From the NCBI GenBank assembly GCA_021794995.1, contig JAJYPY010000006.1, forward strand, positions 1 to 42,055: 42,055 bases of DNA, read 5' to 3'. Below the pieces are notes generated by a model that did not search any database, was not told where the DNA came from, and saw only the letters and a program-made list of their open reading frames with translations. The translations under genes were made by a program, and so were the position numbers. This document shows positions 30,275-37,885 of the stretch, one piece after another (the first letter of the stretch is position 1; each line of letters starts with the position of its first letter). Source of the DNA: Actinomycetes bacterium (GTDB lineage Bacteria > Actinomycetota > Acidimicrobiia > Acidimicrobiales > RAAP-2).

Positions 30275-31926
30275 CGTCGGCTCCCGACCGCGCGCCGCGT
30301 CGGCCACTGCGGCGCGAGCCCGTCGGTGATCCAGGCGGCCGCGGCCGCCGCCGCGAACACCGCGTCGGAGCCCTTCACCGGCCAGCGATCCTCTTCGTGC
30401 AAGGTCACGTGCATCCACGGAGTGTCGCGCGCGGGAAGCACCCCATACGAGCGGATGGTGAGATCCTGCACCCCACCCGCCTCGTCCAGCGCGATCCCCT
30501 CGCTGCGGACCCAGCCGAGCGCTTGGTGGACGGCGCCGATGCAGTACGAGCGGAGCGCCACCTCGTCGAGGATCTCACCCGCCCAGACCTCGACCGACAC
30601 GGGACCGTCCGCGGGCACCGAGACGCGCGCCCGGCCTCCGGAGGGGTCACGAACCTCGACGGGCGTCCCGGGCACGGGCCGAGCACCACCCGAGGTGGCG
30701 ATCAACCCGAGGATGGCGGTCGCGATCGCCGCTTCCGCCCACCCCGCGCCGCGCAGGTCGGTGGAGACGGGAGGGCCGGGCACATAGGCGAGCTCGACGT
30801 CGAGGCCCGGGGCGACCGCGCGTACGCGTCCCTCGATGGCATCGAGCCCGTAGGCACCTGGCGTGGCGGCCACACGGAGCACGCCCGTTCCGTCGGCACG
30901 CATGCCGAGTGCAACCGGTGGACGCTTGGGACCCCGGCGCGCGACCTCCTCGCGAGACCACACGACGCGTACGGGCTGCTGGCGTTCGTCCGCGAGTCGC
31001 CGAGCCGCCGCGACCACCGGCGAACGCCGCTTGCCCCCGAAGGCGCCACCGTTCGCGAGCGGCGTCGCCGGGACGCCGGACGGGCGACACCACGAGGCAT
31101 CGGGCTCGAGGTAGGCGGGCTCCACCCAGGTGGTGCGCAGCTCGATGTCCCACTGACCAGGCGGCAGCTCCAATGGATGACGCAACGGAAGGGTCGAGTT
31201 GCGTCCCTGCACCTTTCCCGACATTCGGCGGGCGTCCGGCAGGGTGACCCCGACGGCGAGGGACCCGTCGGCGCGGGGGACGGCGACGGCAGCACCCTGC
31301 GGGGCGGTGTCCTCGGCGAAACCCGCTTCCCCGAGCACGGTCGTTCGCGTGGAGGTCTGGAAATCGGAGCCTTCGAGCTGGGCACGCCACGCTGCGAGGA
31401 GCGGGTCGCCCCTGGGCGGCACCGCCGGCGCGCCTCGAGGGGGCGCCTCGCCGTCGCCCGGCCCGACGCGCACGCCAAGCACGCGGCCCGCAGCCTCCAC
31501 GATCGTCTGCCATCCGGTGCACCGACACAGGTGCGCCGCGAGCGGGGTGCGGATCGCCTGCTCGTCGAGGGGCCGCGCGCCGTCACGCGCCTCGAGGGAG
31601 GCCAGGCGCATGACGATGCCCGGCGTGCAGAATCCGCACTGGCTCCCGCCCGACTCGATGAGCGCATCGGCCCAGCGGCGGCCGGTGTCCCCGGGCAGTC
31701 CCGCAGCCGTGGTCACCTCGCGTCCGGCCACACGCCGAACGGGGGTCACGCACGACACACGCGGCGCCCCGTCGACCCAGACGGTGCAGCAGCCGCATTG
31801 ACCCTGCGGACTGCAGCCATCCTTTGGGGCGCGTGCACCGAGCTCCTCTCGGAGCGCGTCGAGGAGGGTCCCGTCGTCCCCGGCGACATGGACGTCGCGT
31901 CCGTCGACACGCAGGGCGACGGTCAC
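30271..31926 (-). CDS. Compact xanthine-dehydrogenase-like fusion: two [2Fe-2S] domains plus shortened molybdopterin domain
   Basis: 551 residues. The first about 155 are a complete CoxS/XdhC-type iron-sulfur subunit: GCSPQGQCGCCTVWVDG with a later SC for the plant-type cluster, then QCGFCTPGIVM and HLCRCTGW for the second. The remainder is a reduced molybdopterin-binding large-subunit region with GGAFGGKR and WSREEV, only about 380 residues instead of about 750. The usual KGVGE catalytic Glu near the C-terminus appears as KGSDAV, so the catalytic residue seems lost. No FAD-subunit is adjacent. It may be a cut-down hydroxylase, an electron-transfer protein, or a decayed enzyme. Start GTG at 31926; the stop overlaps ridA. 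Confidence 0.72.
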   Translation of the reverse strand: MTVALRVDGRDVHVAGDDGTLLDALREELGARAPKDGCSPQGQCGCCTVWVDGAPRVSCVTPVRRVAGREVTTAAGLPGDTGRRWADALIESGGSQCGFCTPGIVMRLASLEARDGARPLDEQAIRTPLAAHLCRCTGWQTIVEAAGRVLGVRVGPGDGEAPPRGAPAVPPRGDPLLAAWRAQLEGSDFQTSTRTTVLGEAGFAEDTAPQGAAVAVPRADGSLAVGVTLPDARRMSGKVQGRNSTLPLRHPLELPPGQWDIELRTTWVEPAYLEPDASWCRPSGVPATPLANGGAFGGKRRSPVVAAARRLADERQQPVRVVWSREEVARRGPKRPPVALGMRADGTGVLRVAATPGAYGLDAIEGRVRAVAPGLDVELAYVPGPPVSTDLRGAGWAEAAIATAILGLIATSGGARPVPGTPVEVRDPSGGRARVSVPADGPVSVEVWAGEILDEVALRSYCIGAVHQALGWVRSEGIALDEAGGVQDLTIRSYGVLPARDTPWMHVTLHEEDRWPVKGSDAVFAAAAAAAWITDGLAPQWPTRRAVGSRR

Positions 31927-31980
31927 GCTCGCACGGTCAAGGGGACCCGGACCCGGTGCCGCAGCCCGGGTCCGTGGGGA

Positions 31981-32349
31981 TCAGCTGAAGGACGAGCCGC
32001 ACCCGCAGGTACGCGTCGCGTTCGGATTGGAGATGTGGAACCCGGCGTCCTGGAGCCCGTCGGAATAGTCGAGCGTGGCCCCGGTCAGAAGCTCCGCGCT
32101 CGTCGGGTCGACGAGCACCTTCACGCCGCCGAAGTCGCGGACGATGTCATCGTCCGCCTGCTCGGAGTCGAAGAACATCTCGTAGCTGTAACCGGAGCAT
32201 CCGCCGGGCTTCACGGCGACCCGGAGCGCCAGATCGTCACCGCCTTCTTCCTCGGCGAGCAGCTGTGCGACCTTGGCGGACGCGGTCTCGCTCAGTACGA
32301 CGGGATCGGGCTTCTTCCCGATTGCCACCGACGTCGACATCGTCGTCAC
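31981..32349 (-). CDS. erpA: A-type iron-sulfur carrier (HesB/IscA/ErpA family)
   Basis: About 122 residues. The three conserved cysteines are in GGCSGYSYEM and the C-terminal TCGCGSSF. Such proteins carry [2Fe-2S] or [4Fe-4S] clusters to apo-enzymes. The N-terminus has several possible starts. An AGGAGG site (32360-32355) sits 5 nt from the GTG at 32349, which I prefer; ATG at 32352 is only 2 nt away and ATG at 32340 is 14 nt away. It is divergent from mrp, another Fe-S carrier, and upstream of the two-cluster XDH-like gene, so a role in maturing that protein is plausible. ErpA versus IscA cannot be decided. Confidence 0.88.
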   Translation of the reverse strand: MTTMSTSVAIGKKPDPVVLSETASAKVAQLLAEEEGGDDLALRVAVKPGGCSGYSYEMFFDSEQADDDIVRDFGGVKVLVDPTSAELLTGATLDYSDGLQDAGFHISNPNATRTCGCGSSFS

Positions 32350-32385
32350 CATTGCCTCCTCGCAGCTCGTACGTCTCGCACGACC

Positions 32386-32391
32386 ATGTTA
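32386..32391 (-). promoter_or_regulatory. -10 hexamer TAACAT of the A-type carrier gene
   Basis: TAACAT on the minus strand, with a leader of roughly 30 nt carrying the AGGAGG ribosome site, in contrast to the leaderless mrp promoter opposite. Confidence 0.5.
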
Positions 32392-32430
32392 CCGGGCGGG
32401 TGCGGACGCGCATGCGTCGGGGGGGTCCGC

Positions 32431-32460
32431 CGGTCGCACCCGGTCGCACCCGGTCGCGTC
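32431..32460. repeat. Three tandem 10-bp repeats between the Fe-S carrier gene and mrp
   Basis: CGGTCGCACC, CGGTCGCACC, CGGTCGCGTC in direct succession. The third copy covers the expected -35 of mrp. A 10-bp period places the units on one face of the helix, as for an array of protein half-sites. Confidence 0.8.
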
Positions 32461-32474
32461 CCGGAGGAGACCGG

Positions 32475-32480
32475 TAGGCT
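32475..32480 (+). promoter_or_regulatory. -10 hexamer TAGGCT of mrp (leaderless type)
   Basis: TAGGCT ends 7 nt before the ATG at 32488, next to the 10-bp repeat array. Confidence 0.55.
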
Positions 32481-32487
32481 CGCGGCG

Positions 32488-33765
32488 ATGGCCGCCCGGT
32501 CTGCAACCGGTGGCGGCGACCACCCAGCAGGCGTTGCACCCGTCGGGACCTCCCCCGGCGACGCAGTGCCTCGCCCCGGCGGACCGCCGACCCGACAAGA
32601 CGTCCTCGGGCGCCTGCGCGCCGTCATCGACCCTGAGCTCGGCGACGACATCGTGGACCTCGGGATGGTACGCGACGTCACGATCACCCCCGGTGGCGAC
32701 GTCCACGTCGCGATCGCCCTCACGATCGCCGGCTGCCCGTTGCGCGGCCAGATCGAGCGGGACGTGCGCGGCCAGGTGGCGTTCCTGCCGGGTGTGCGTT
32801 CGGTCGAGCTCACGATGGCCGAGATGGACGCCGAGCAACGCGGCGCGCTGATGGCAAGGGCACGCTGGAAAGCACGCGAGCACGCGCCGGCGACGTCGGT
32901 GCCGCCCAGGGCGCGGGTGCTCGCGGTGGCATCGGGCAAGGGCGGAGTCGGCAAATCGTCGGTCACGGTGAACCTCGCGGCGGCGCTCGCCAAGCGCGGG
33001 CTCACCATCGGCGTGCTCGATGCCGACATCGGCGGATTCTCGCTGCCGCGCATGCTTGGGATGGGTGGTCGCGTGGAGGCCCGCGAGGGCAAGATGGTCC
33101 CGATCGAGCGGCAGATCGGCACCGGCGTGCTGCGGGTCCTCTCGATGGGCTTCTTGGCCGAAGAGGACCGCGCGGTCATGTGGCGGGGACTCCTGCTCAA
33201 CCGTGCGGTCCAACAGTTCCTTCAGGACGCGCACTGGGGGGATCTCGACTACCTCCTCATCGACCTGCCTCCGGGCACCGGCGACGTGCAGATGGGTCTC
33301 GCTCGGATGCTGCCGCGCACCGAGATGCTGCTCGTCACGACGCCGCCGGTCGCTGCACAGCGTGTGGCAGCACGCGCTGCCGACATGGCGCATCGCGGTT
33401 ATCTGCGCGTGGCCGGCGTGATCGAGAACATGAGCGACTTCACGTGCGAGCACGGCACCAGGTACCCCCTGTTCGGCTCAGGTGGCGGCGAGCGACTGGC
33501 GGCCGAGCTCGGCGTGCCGCTGGCCGGCACCATCCCGCTGCATGTCGACATGTCGGCCGCCGGGGACGAGGGTCGCCCGGTCGCGCTCGGCGACGGAGAG
33601 CTCGCCGCGGTCTTCGACGACCTGGCCCGCGTCGTGAGCGAGGAGATCGCACCGGTCGTCGAGTCCTCCTCGTGTACCGCTCGACTGCTCGACGCGGTCA
33701 CCGGTGCCGTCGACGGTGCGGCTCACCCTCGACCGGCGCCCGCCGAGACCGCCGCGGAGCGGTAG
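32488..33765 (+). CDS. mrp: Mrp/ApbC/NBP35-family iron-sulfur cluster carrier ATPase
   Basis: 425 residues. An N-terminal MIP18/DUF59 domain (about 35-120: AVIDPELGDDIVDLGMV, ALTIAGCPLRGQIE) is followed by a deviant-Walker ATPase with SGKGGVGKSSV near residue 150, VLDADIGGFSLPRMLG and LLIDLPPGTGDVQ. Mrp proteins bind a bridging [4Fe-4S] cluster through a C-terminal CxxC; here the corresponding place reads FTCEHG, so the second cysteine is missing, as in several actinobacterial members. The ATG at 32488 is fixed by TAGGCT 7 nt upstream. The last 43 bp overlap the convergent MBL-fold gene. Confidence 0.9.
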   Translation: MAARSATGGGDHPAGVAPVGTSPGDAVPRPGGPPTRQDVLGRLRAVIDPELGDDIVDLGMVRDVTITPGGDVHVAIALTIAGCPLRGQIERDVRGQVAFLPGVRSVELTMAEMDAEQRGALMARARWKAREHAPATSVPPRARVLAVASGKGGVGKSSVTVNLAAALAKRGLTIGVLDADIGGFSLPRMLGMGGRVEAREGKMVPIERQIGTGVLRVLSMGFLAEEDRAVMWRGLLLNRAVQQFLQDAHWGDLDYLLIDLPPGTGDVQMGLARMLPRTEMLLVTTPPVAAQRVAARAADMAHRGYLRVAGVIENMSDFTCEHGTRYPLFGSGGGERLAAELGVPLAGTIPLHVDMSAAGDEGRPVALGDGELAAVFDDLARVVSEEIAPVVESSSCTARLLDAVTGAVDGAAHPRPAPAETAAER

Positions 33766-34658
33766 GTGTAGGTCGGCACGGGCGACGTCGCCACTTCGAC
33801 GGCGCTTCCGTCGGTGACGAGCTTGCGAAGGTGTGCCCACAGCGAGAGCCGGGCGATCGGGAACAGCTGCGGACTGACATCCACGTAGACAGCCTGCACG
33901 AGCTCGTCGATGTCTGCCGTTCCGGCGGCCGCGAGGGCGTCGACGACGATCGCCTCCCGCGCCAGGCGGTGCGCAACAACGGCACGGATCACGGTGCTCG
34001 GATCCCCGAGGAGGCGTCCGTGGCCCGGCGCGAGGGCGTCGATCGGCGGATCCATCGCGGCCACCCGCTCCAAGCTCTCCAGGTACGCCCCCATGTCGCC
34101 ATCGGGCGGCGCGATGACCACGGTGACCGCGTCCATGACGTGGTCACCCGACAAGAGGATCCGCGGCTCATCGAGAAGCCAGCAGAGGTGGTCGCTCGCG
34201 TGCCCGGGCGTATGGAGCGCGGTCAGACGGAACGTCGGTGCCACAAGCTGCCAGCCGTCGCTCGCCCGCACGTCAGGCATGAACCCGGCGCGCGCGGCGA
34301 ACCCGATCGTCTCTGCTCCACTGATGGCCGCGAGGCGGGCCGCGCCCGGCGCGTGGTCAGGATGGGTGTGGGTGACGAGCACCCAGCGGACGCGTCCACC
34401 AGCGCCTTCCACAGCGTCGTGCACCGCGCGCAGGTGCGTGGCGTCGTCGGGACCCGGGTCGACGACTGCGACGTCACCGGTGCCTACCACGTAGGTGTTC
34501 GTGCCGGGACCGGTCATCACGCCTGGGTTCGGTGACGTGATCCGCACGAGCCCGGGTGCCAACGCGTCGACGTTGCCGGGCACCGGAAGGGGGCCGCGCC
34601 CGGTGTCGGGCATCGGAGCGGGCGACCGCCGAGGGCGTCGACGCGGATCGTCATCCAC
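33723..34658 (-). CDS. Metallo-beta-lactamase-fold hydrolase (LACTB2-like)
   Basis: 311 residues. The metal motif THTHPDHAPGA matches HxHxDH; further ligands are in LHTPGHASDH, LLSGDHVMD and LAPGHG. NPGVMTGPGTNTYVVG near the N-terminus and a C-terminal winged-helix-like segment with LWAHLRKLV are typical of LACTB2/RNase-like MBL proteins with 'BLACT_WH'. Substrate unknown; thioesters or RNA are both possible. The GTG at 34658 has a GGAAGGG site 8 nt upstream; ATG at 34613 lacks one. It overlaps mrp convergently by 43 bp. Confidence 0.85.
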   Translation of the reverse strand: MDDDPRRRPRRSPAPMPDTGRGPLPVPGNVDALAPGLVRITSPNPGVMTGPGTNTYVVGTGDVAVVDPGPDDATHLRAVHDAVEGAGGRVRWVLVTHTHPDHAPGAARLAAISGAETIGFAARAGFMPDVRASDGWQLVAPTFRLTALHTPGHASDHLCWLLDEPRILLSGDHVMDAVTVVIAPPDGDMGAYLESLERVAAMDPPIDALAPGHGRLLGDPSTVIRAVVAHRLAREAIVVDALAAAGTADIDELVQAVYVDVSPQLFPIARLSLWAHLRKLVTDGSAVEVATSPVPTYTYRSAAVSAGAGRG

Positions 34659-34969
34659 CGGTGACTGCCCTTCCGCCGCAGCCGAGTGAGCAGGCGAGAT
34701 CGCTCATGCGCAGAGATCGGCCGCGCACCCCTTGGACGGAGCCGACGTCCTGACACTCGCCACCCGGCGATCGAGGCCGGCCCTTTGGCCCGCCGGCGGA
34801 ACACGGGCGTCGACGGCTCTCGCGCTGGGCGTGGGGGCAGCACCAGGCAGGCTCCCGACGCTCCCGGCCCACATGCGGCCGCCCATCCGCTCCGCCAGCG
34901 GCGGGCAGCAGCTCCGCACCAAGCCGGCGGGGGGCGGTCTGTGGATGGGTGTGCGTGGACTCTGCCCAC
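34659..34969. other. 311-bp stretch with no recognised gene
   Basis: It lies between the Nudix stop and the MBL-fold start, both on the minus strand. It is GC-rich with several short complementary segments (for example GGCC-AAAG-GGCC on the minus strand). I found no match to tmRNA, RNase P, SRP or a riboswitch, and no convincing small frame. It may be a 5' leader of the MBL gene or simply spacer. Confidence 0.4.
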
Positions 34970-35932
34970 TCAGCCACGTGCATCATGGCTCCGTCGTGAC
35001 CGGGGGGGTGACAACGATTGCGAGCCCCACGTACCTTCTGCGGCTTGCATGGAGGCGCGTCGCACGGCCGAATCGAAGTCCGGGGGGACAGCGGGGGCTG
35101 GATCCTCGTAGCCCGGGTCGCCCGGGAGGAGCACGCGAGCCCCGCCGGAGCCCGCGACCACGCGCGGCAGGATCGCAGGGACGTCACCGAGCGCGGACGC
35201 CGCCGCGAGCAGGTCGGCCGCCGTGCCGAAGCGACCGATCGCCTGGAGATTGCAGATGGTCGGGAGGATCAGCTCCATCGCGCCCGCACGGTGGCGCTCG
35301 AGCGCATCCGCGGGCCGGACCCACATCTCGGAGATCGTCTCGCGGGCGTCGTGCGTGGGCGTCTGGTGCTCCGGCGCCGCAGCCACGAAGAACCGCGTGT
35401 CGTAGCGGCGGGCGGCACCCTCGGGCGTGATCCAGTGGGCGAAGTAGTGCAGCGCGCCGACGTCGAGCGTGAGGCCCTCCTCTTCGCATACGTCGAGGAA
35501 CGACGCCGCACGCGCGTGCAGCCGTTCCCGGTGCAGGGAGAAGCGGGCCGCGACGCCCGGGTCGTCGAAGGCCGGGATGGCCCCGTCGGCCGTCCTCGCC
35601 AAAAGCAGCCCGGACTCTTCGAAGCACTCTCGCACTGCGGCGACCCAGTAGGCGAGGCCCCCCGACCCGACGCCGAGGATCGCGCTGGCGCCAGCGTCGT
35701 CCCGCCCCGTGCAGACGCGCTCGGCTCTCGCCGTCGCGTCGGTGGGATCGAGCGCGCCCCCGGGGAAGACATGGGCACCCCCGACGAAGTCTGCCCGCAG
35801 GCTCCGCCGGAGCATGAGCACCTCGAGCGGCGCAGCTCGGTCGGGCCCGTCGCGCACCACCATGACCGTCGAGGCCGGCCTGGGTGTCGGGGACGCGGCC
35901 GGTCGTTCGACGGCACTCGCCAGCTCACCCAC
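34970..35932 (-). CDS. Nudix hydrolase (NUDT19-like)
   Basis: 320 residues. The fold begins TVMVVRDGPDRAAPLEVLML, then GGAHVFPGGALDPTD and a Nudix box ending RECFEESGLLLA; the first Glu of the box is not conserved. A helical insert and LHYFAHWITPEGAARRYDTRFF resemble NUDT19/RP2-type coenzyme A or NAD-type diphosphatases. Substrate is not determined. The start GTG at 35932 (or 35935) lies 8 (or 5) nt after TAGCCT; much longer frames upstream are low-complexity. The C-terminal about 20 residues are Ser/Arg-rich. Confidence 0.82.
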   Translation of the reverse strand: MGELASAVERPAASPTPRPASTVMVVRDGPDRAAPLEVLMLRRSLRADFVGGAHVFPGGALDPTDATARAERVCTGRDDAGASAILGVGSGGLAYWVAAVRECFEESGLLLARTADGAIPAFDDPGVAARFSLHRERLHARAASFLDVCEEEGLTLDVGALHYFAHWITPEGAARRYDTRFFVAAAPEHQTPTHDARETISEMWVRPADALERHRAGAMELILPTICNLQAIGRFGTAADLLAAASALGDVPAILPRVVAGSGGARVLLPGDPGYEDPAPAVPPDFDSAVRRASMQAAEGTWGSQSLSPPRSRRSHDARG

Positions 35933-35940
35933 CACCAACG

Positions 35941-35946
35941 AGGCTA
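35941..35946 (-). promoter_or_regulatory. -10 hexamer TAGCCT of the Nudix gene (leaderless type)
   Basis: TAGCCT on the minus strand, identical to the pgeF hexamer and with the same 8-nt spacing to GTG 35932. Confidence 0.5.
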
Positions 35947-36100
35947 CCGCTGGGCGACCCGTCCCAGTCGGTCGTCGCCCACCCTCAGGCGAAGCGATCA
36001 CGCCTCGGGCCGGCCCTGGTCTACGCTGGCCCGCGCGCGATTCGAGAGCTGGGCGCTCGGCGGAGCTGGCCGGACGATCAGGCTCTCGCGTCGCGACCGC

Positions 36101-36133
36101 CCTCGACCATCTGAGCCCCTCGACCATCCGAGC
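36101..36133. repeat. 17-bp-period direct repeat in the leader of the first DUF929 gene
   Basis: CCTCGACCATCTGAGC at 36101-36116 and CCTCGACCATCCGAGC at 36118-36133 differ at one base. They end 14 bp before the ATG, and the second runs into the AAGGAA ribosome site. Confidence 0.8.
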
Positions 36134-36147
36134 AAGGAATTCTCCAC

Positions 36148-37242
36148 ATGGCAGACAGTGCCGGTGACAAGCCGCAACGCAGCGCGGCCGACAAGGAGCG
36201 CAGCCGCCAGCTGAGCCGCCCGGTGAGTGGACAGGGGGCAGCCAAGGGGTCCGGCCGTCCCGCGCGTGCGCAGGGGCGCGCGGGTGAGCGCGCGCGCGCG
36301 GGTCAGATCGTGCGGTCGAGCAACGGCGGGGGCGGGCAGCGAGGCGGGGGCGGGGGCGGACACCGGGGCGGGCAGCGAGGGCGCCGCCCTGGGCCGCACG
36401 CACGGCGGTCCCGCACGGCCCTGTACACCTGGAGCGCGGTCGCCCTCGTGATCGTGATCGTCGTCGTGCTCGTCGTCGTCAGCAGCACGGGGACAAAGAA
36501 GAGCACCGTCTTTACGTCTCAGCCCGTGTCGGCGACCGTGCGCTCGGAGATCACCCACGTGCCCGCCTCGGTCTTCAACAAAGTCGGTACGGGGATTCCC
36601 GGCGCCATCAACATGCCGAAGGTGGTGACCGGGCAGCCTGCCCTCAAGTTCACAGGCAAGCCGGGTATCTTCGCATTGCTCGGAGAATTCTGTCCGTACT
36701 GTGCCGCTGAGCGTTGGTCGATCATCGCAGCGCTCTCGCGCTTCGGATCGTTCAACGGACTGAAGACGATGCAGTCGTCCTCGACCGACGTGTTCCCGTC
36801 CACCCAGACGTTCGACTTTGCGACAGCGACCTATACGAGTCCCTACATCGCCACGAGGCTCCTCGAGTACTACGGCCAGGACAAACCCACAGGGGCGCGG
36901 ACGATTCTTCGCCAGCCGACCAAAGCCGAGATCGCGCTGGTGCGCAAGTACGACCACCCGGCGACAACAACGTCGTCGGCAGGCACAATTCCCTTCATGG
37001 ACATCGGAAACCGGGTCTTTGCCGCAGGGGTGAGCTACAGTCCCGGTCCGCTCCAAGGTCTCACGCGCACAACAATCGCGAGCCAGCTGCACAACCCAGG
37101 AAGCGCCATCACCAAGCTCATCATCGGCACCGCCAACTTCATCTCAGCAGGCGTCTGTGCGATCGACGGCGGCAAGCCGGGGTCGGTCTGCTCGAGCGCA
37201 GGCGTCCAGGCCGCCGCGAAGGCGCTCAAGCTGAGCGTGTGA
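36148..37242 (+). CDS. Membrane-anchored DUF929 thioredoxin-fold protein, copy 1
   Basis: 364 residues. The cytoplasmic N-terminus (1-90) is basic and Gly-rich; one membrane helix spans 92-112; the rest is outside. The DUF929 domain has the Cxx[13 protein letters not shown] (C182, C185), then AALSRFGSF, PTKAEIALVRKYD and IPFMDIGN with the cis-Pro-type position expected for a thioredoxin fold. A second Cys pair lies near the C-terminus (GVCAIDGG, SVCSSAG). The likely role is disulfide exchange with VKOR, which follows after 1 nt. ATG at 36148 with AAGGAA about 9 nt upstream. A paralogue lies beyond VKOR. Confidence 0.85.
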   Translation: MADSAGDKPQRSAADKERSRQLSRPVSGQGAAKGSGRPARAQGRAGERARAGQIVRSSNGGGGQRGGGGGGHRGGQRGRRPGPHARRSRTALYTWSAVALVIVIVVVLVVVSSTGTKKSTVFTSQPVSATVRSEITHVPASVFNKVGTGIPGAINMPKVVTGQPALKFTGKPGIFALLGEFCPYCAAERWSIIAALSRFGSFNGLKTMQSSSTDVFPSTQTFDFATATYTSPYIATRLLEYYGQDKPTGARTILRQPTKAEIALVRKYDHPATTTSSAGTIPFMDIGNRVFAAGVSYSPGPLQGLTRTTIASQLHNPGSAITKLIIGTANFISAGVCAIDGGKPGSVCSSAGVQAAAKALKLSV

Positions 37243-37243
37243 G

Positions 37244-37798
37244 ATGACGACCCGGGTGCGCGGCACCGGTGCGCAGACCGACACAGGTGTGGTTGCTCCG
37301 GCCCGTTGGCGTCCGATCGCGGCGCTCGCCCTGTCGCTCGGCGGCCTCGGCGTGTCGATTTACCTCACCATCACCCACTTCGCTCCCGCCGCGCTCGTGT
37401 GCAGCGCGAACGGGCTCGTCAACTGTGCGAAGGTCACGACGAGCCCGCAGTCGTACGTCTTCGGGATTCCCGTCGCGATCTTGGGCCTTGGCTTTTTCGT
37501 CGCGATGACCGTCGTCAACCTGCCCGCCGCGTGGCACACCGCGGACCGGCGCGTCCATCTCCTGCGCCTGGCGATGTCGGTCGTCGGCATGGGGTTCGTG
37601 CTCTACCTCGTCGCAGCCGAGCTCGTCATCATCGGCAACATCTGCCTGTGGTGCACCTCGGTGCATGCGATCACGTTCTTGCTGTTCGTCCTGCTGGTCA
37701 CGACCGTCCCCCAGATGGTCGGCTGGGCGCCAGCGGAGGAGCGCACACCCCCCGACGCCACAGCGTTCGACCAGATAGACGGGGACCCGACAGGCTGA
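37244..37798 (+). CDS. Vitamin K epoxide reductase (VKOR)-family disulfide-forming enzyme
   Basis: 184 residues with four or five membrane helices. The two redox pairs are C53/C61 (LVCSANGLVNCAKV loop) and C134/C137 (CLWC, next to bound quinone). Bacterial VKOR replaces DsbB: it oxidises a partner thioredoxin-like protein outside the membrane and passes electrons to menaquinone. The usual DsbA-like partner is absent here, but the gene sits between two DUF929 proteins with exported CPYC motifs, which are the likely partners. The ATG at 37244 follows the preceding stop by 1 nt, implying translational coupling. Confidence 0.92.
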   Translation: MTTRVRGTGAQTDTGVVAPARWRPIAALALSLGGLGVSIYLTITHFAPAALVCSANGLVNCAKVTTSPQSYVFGIPVAILGLGFFVAMTVVNLPAAWHTADRRVHLLRLAMSVVGMGFVLYLVAAELVIIGNICLWCTSVHAITFLLFVLLVTTVPQMVGWAPAEERTPPDATAFDQIDGDPTG

Positions 37799-37885
37799 GC
37801 AAGGCACGGGCTGGCAGGCTGAGGCGCTGGTGGCCGAGCCGACGTGCCGGCAGAACCCGGCGCGGCGGGAGGGGCGCCGTCCACG

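Noticed and set aside
32431-32460. Tandem decamers as a CRISPR or integration site
   Set aside because: No spacers, too short, no cas or integrase genes; a promoter-linked repeat is the better reading.
36022-36027. TACGCT as a leaderless promoter for the first DUF929 gene
   Set aside because: It is more than 110 nt from the ATG and no start codon lies 5-9 nt after it; it might still be an ordinary promoter, but evidence is thin.
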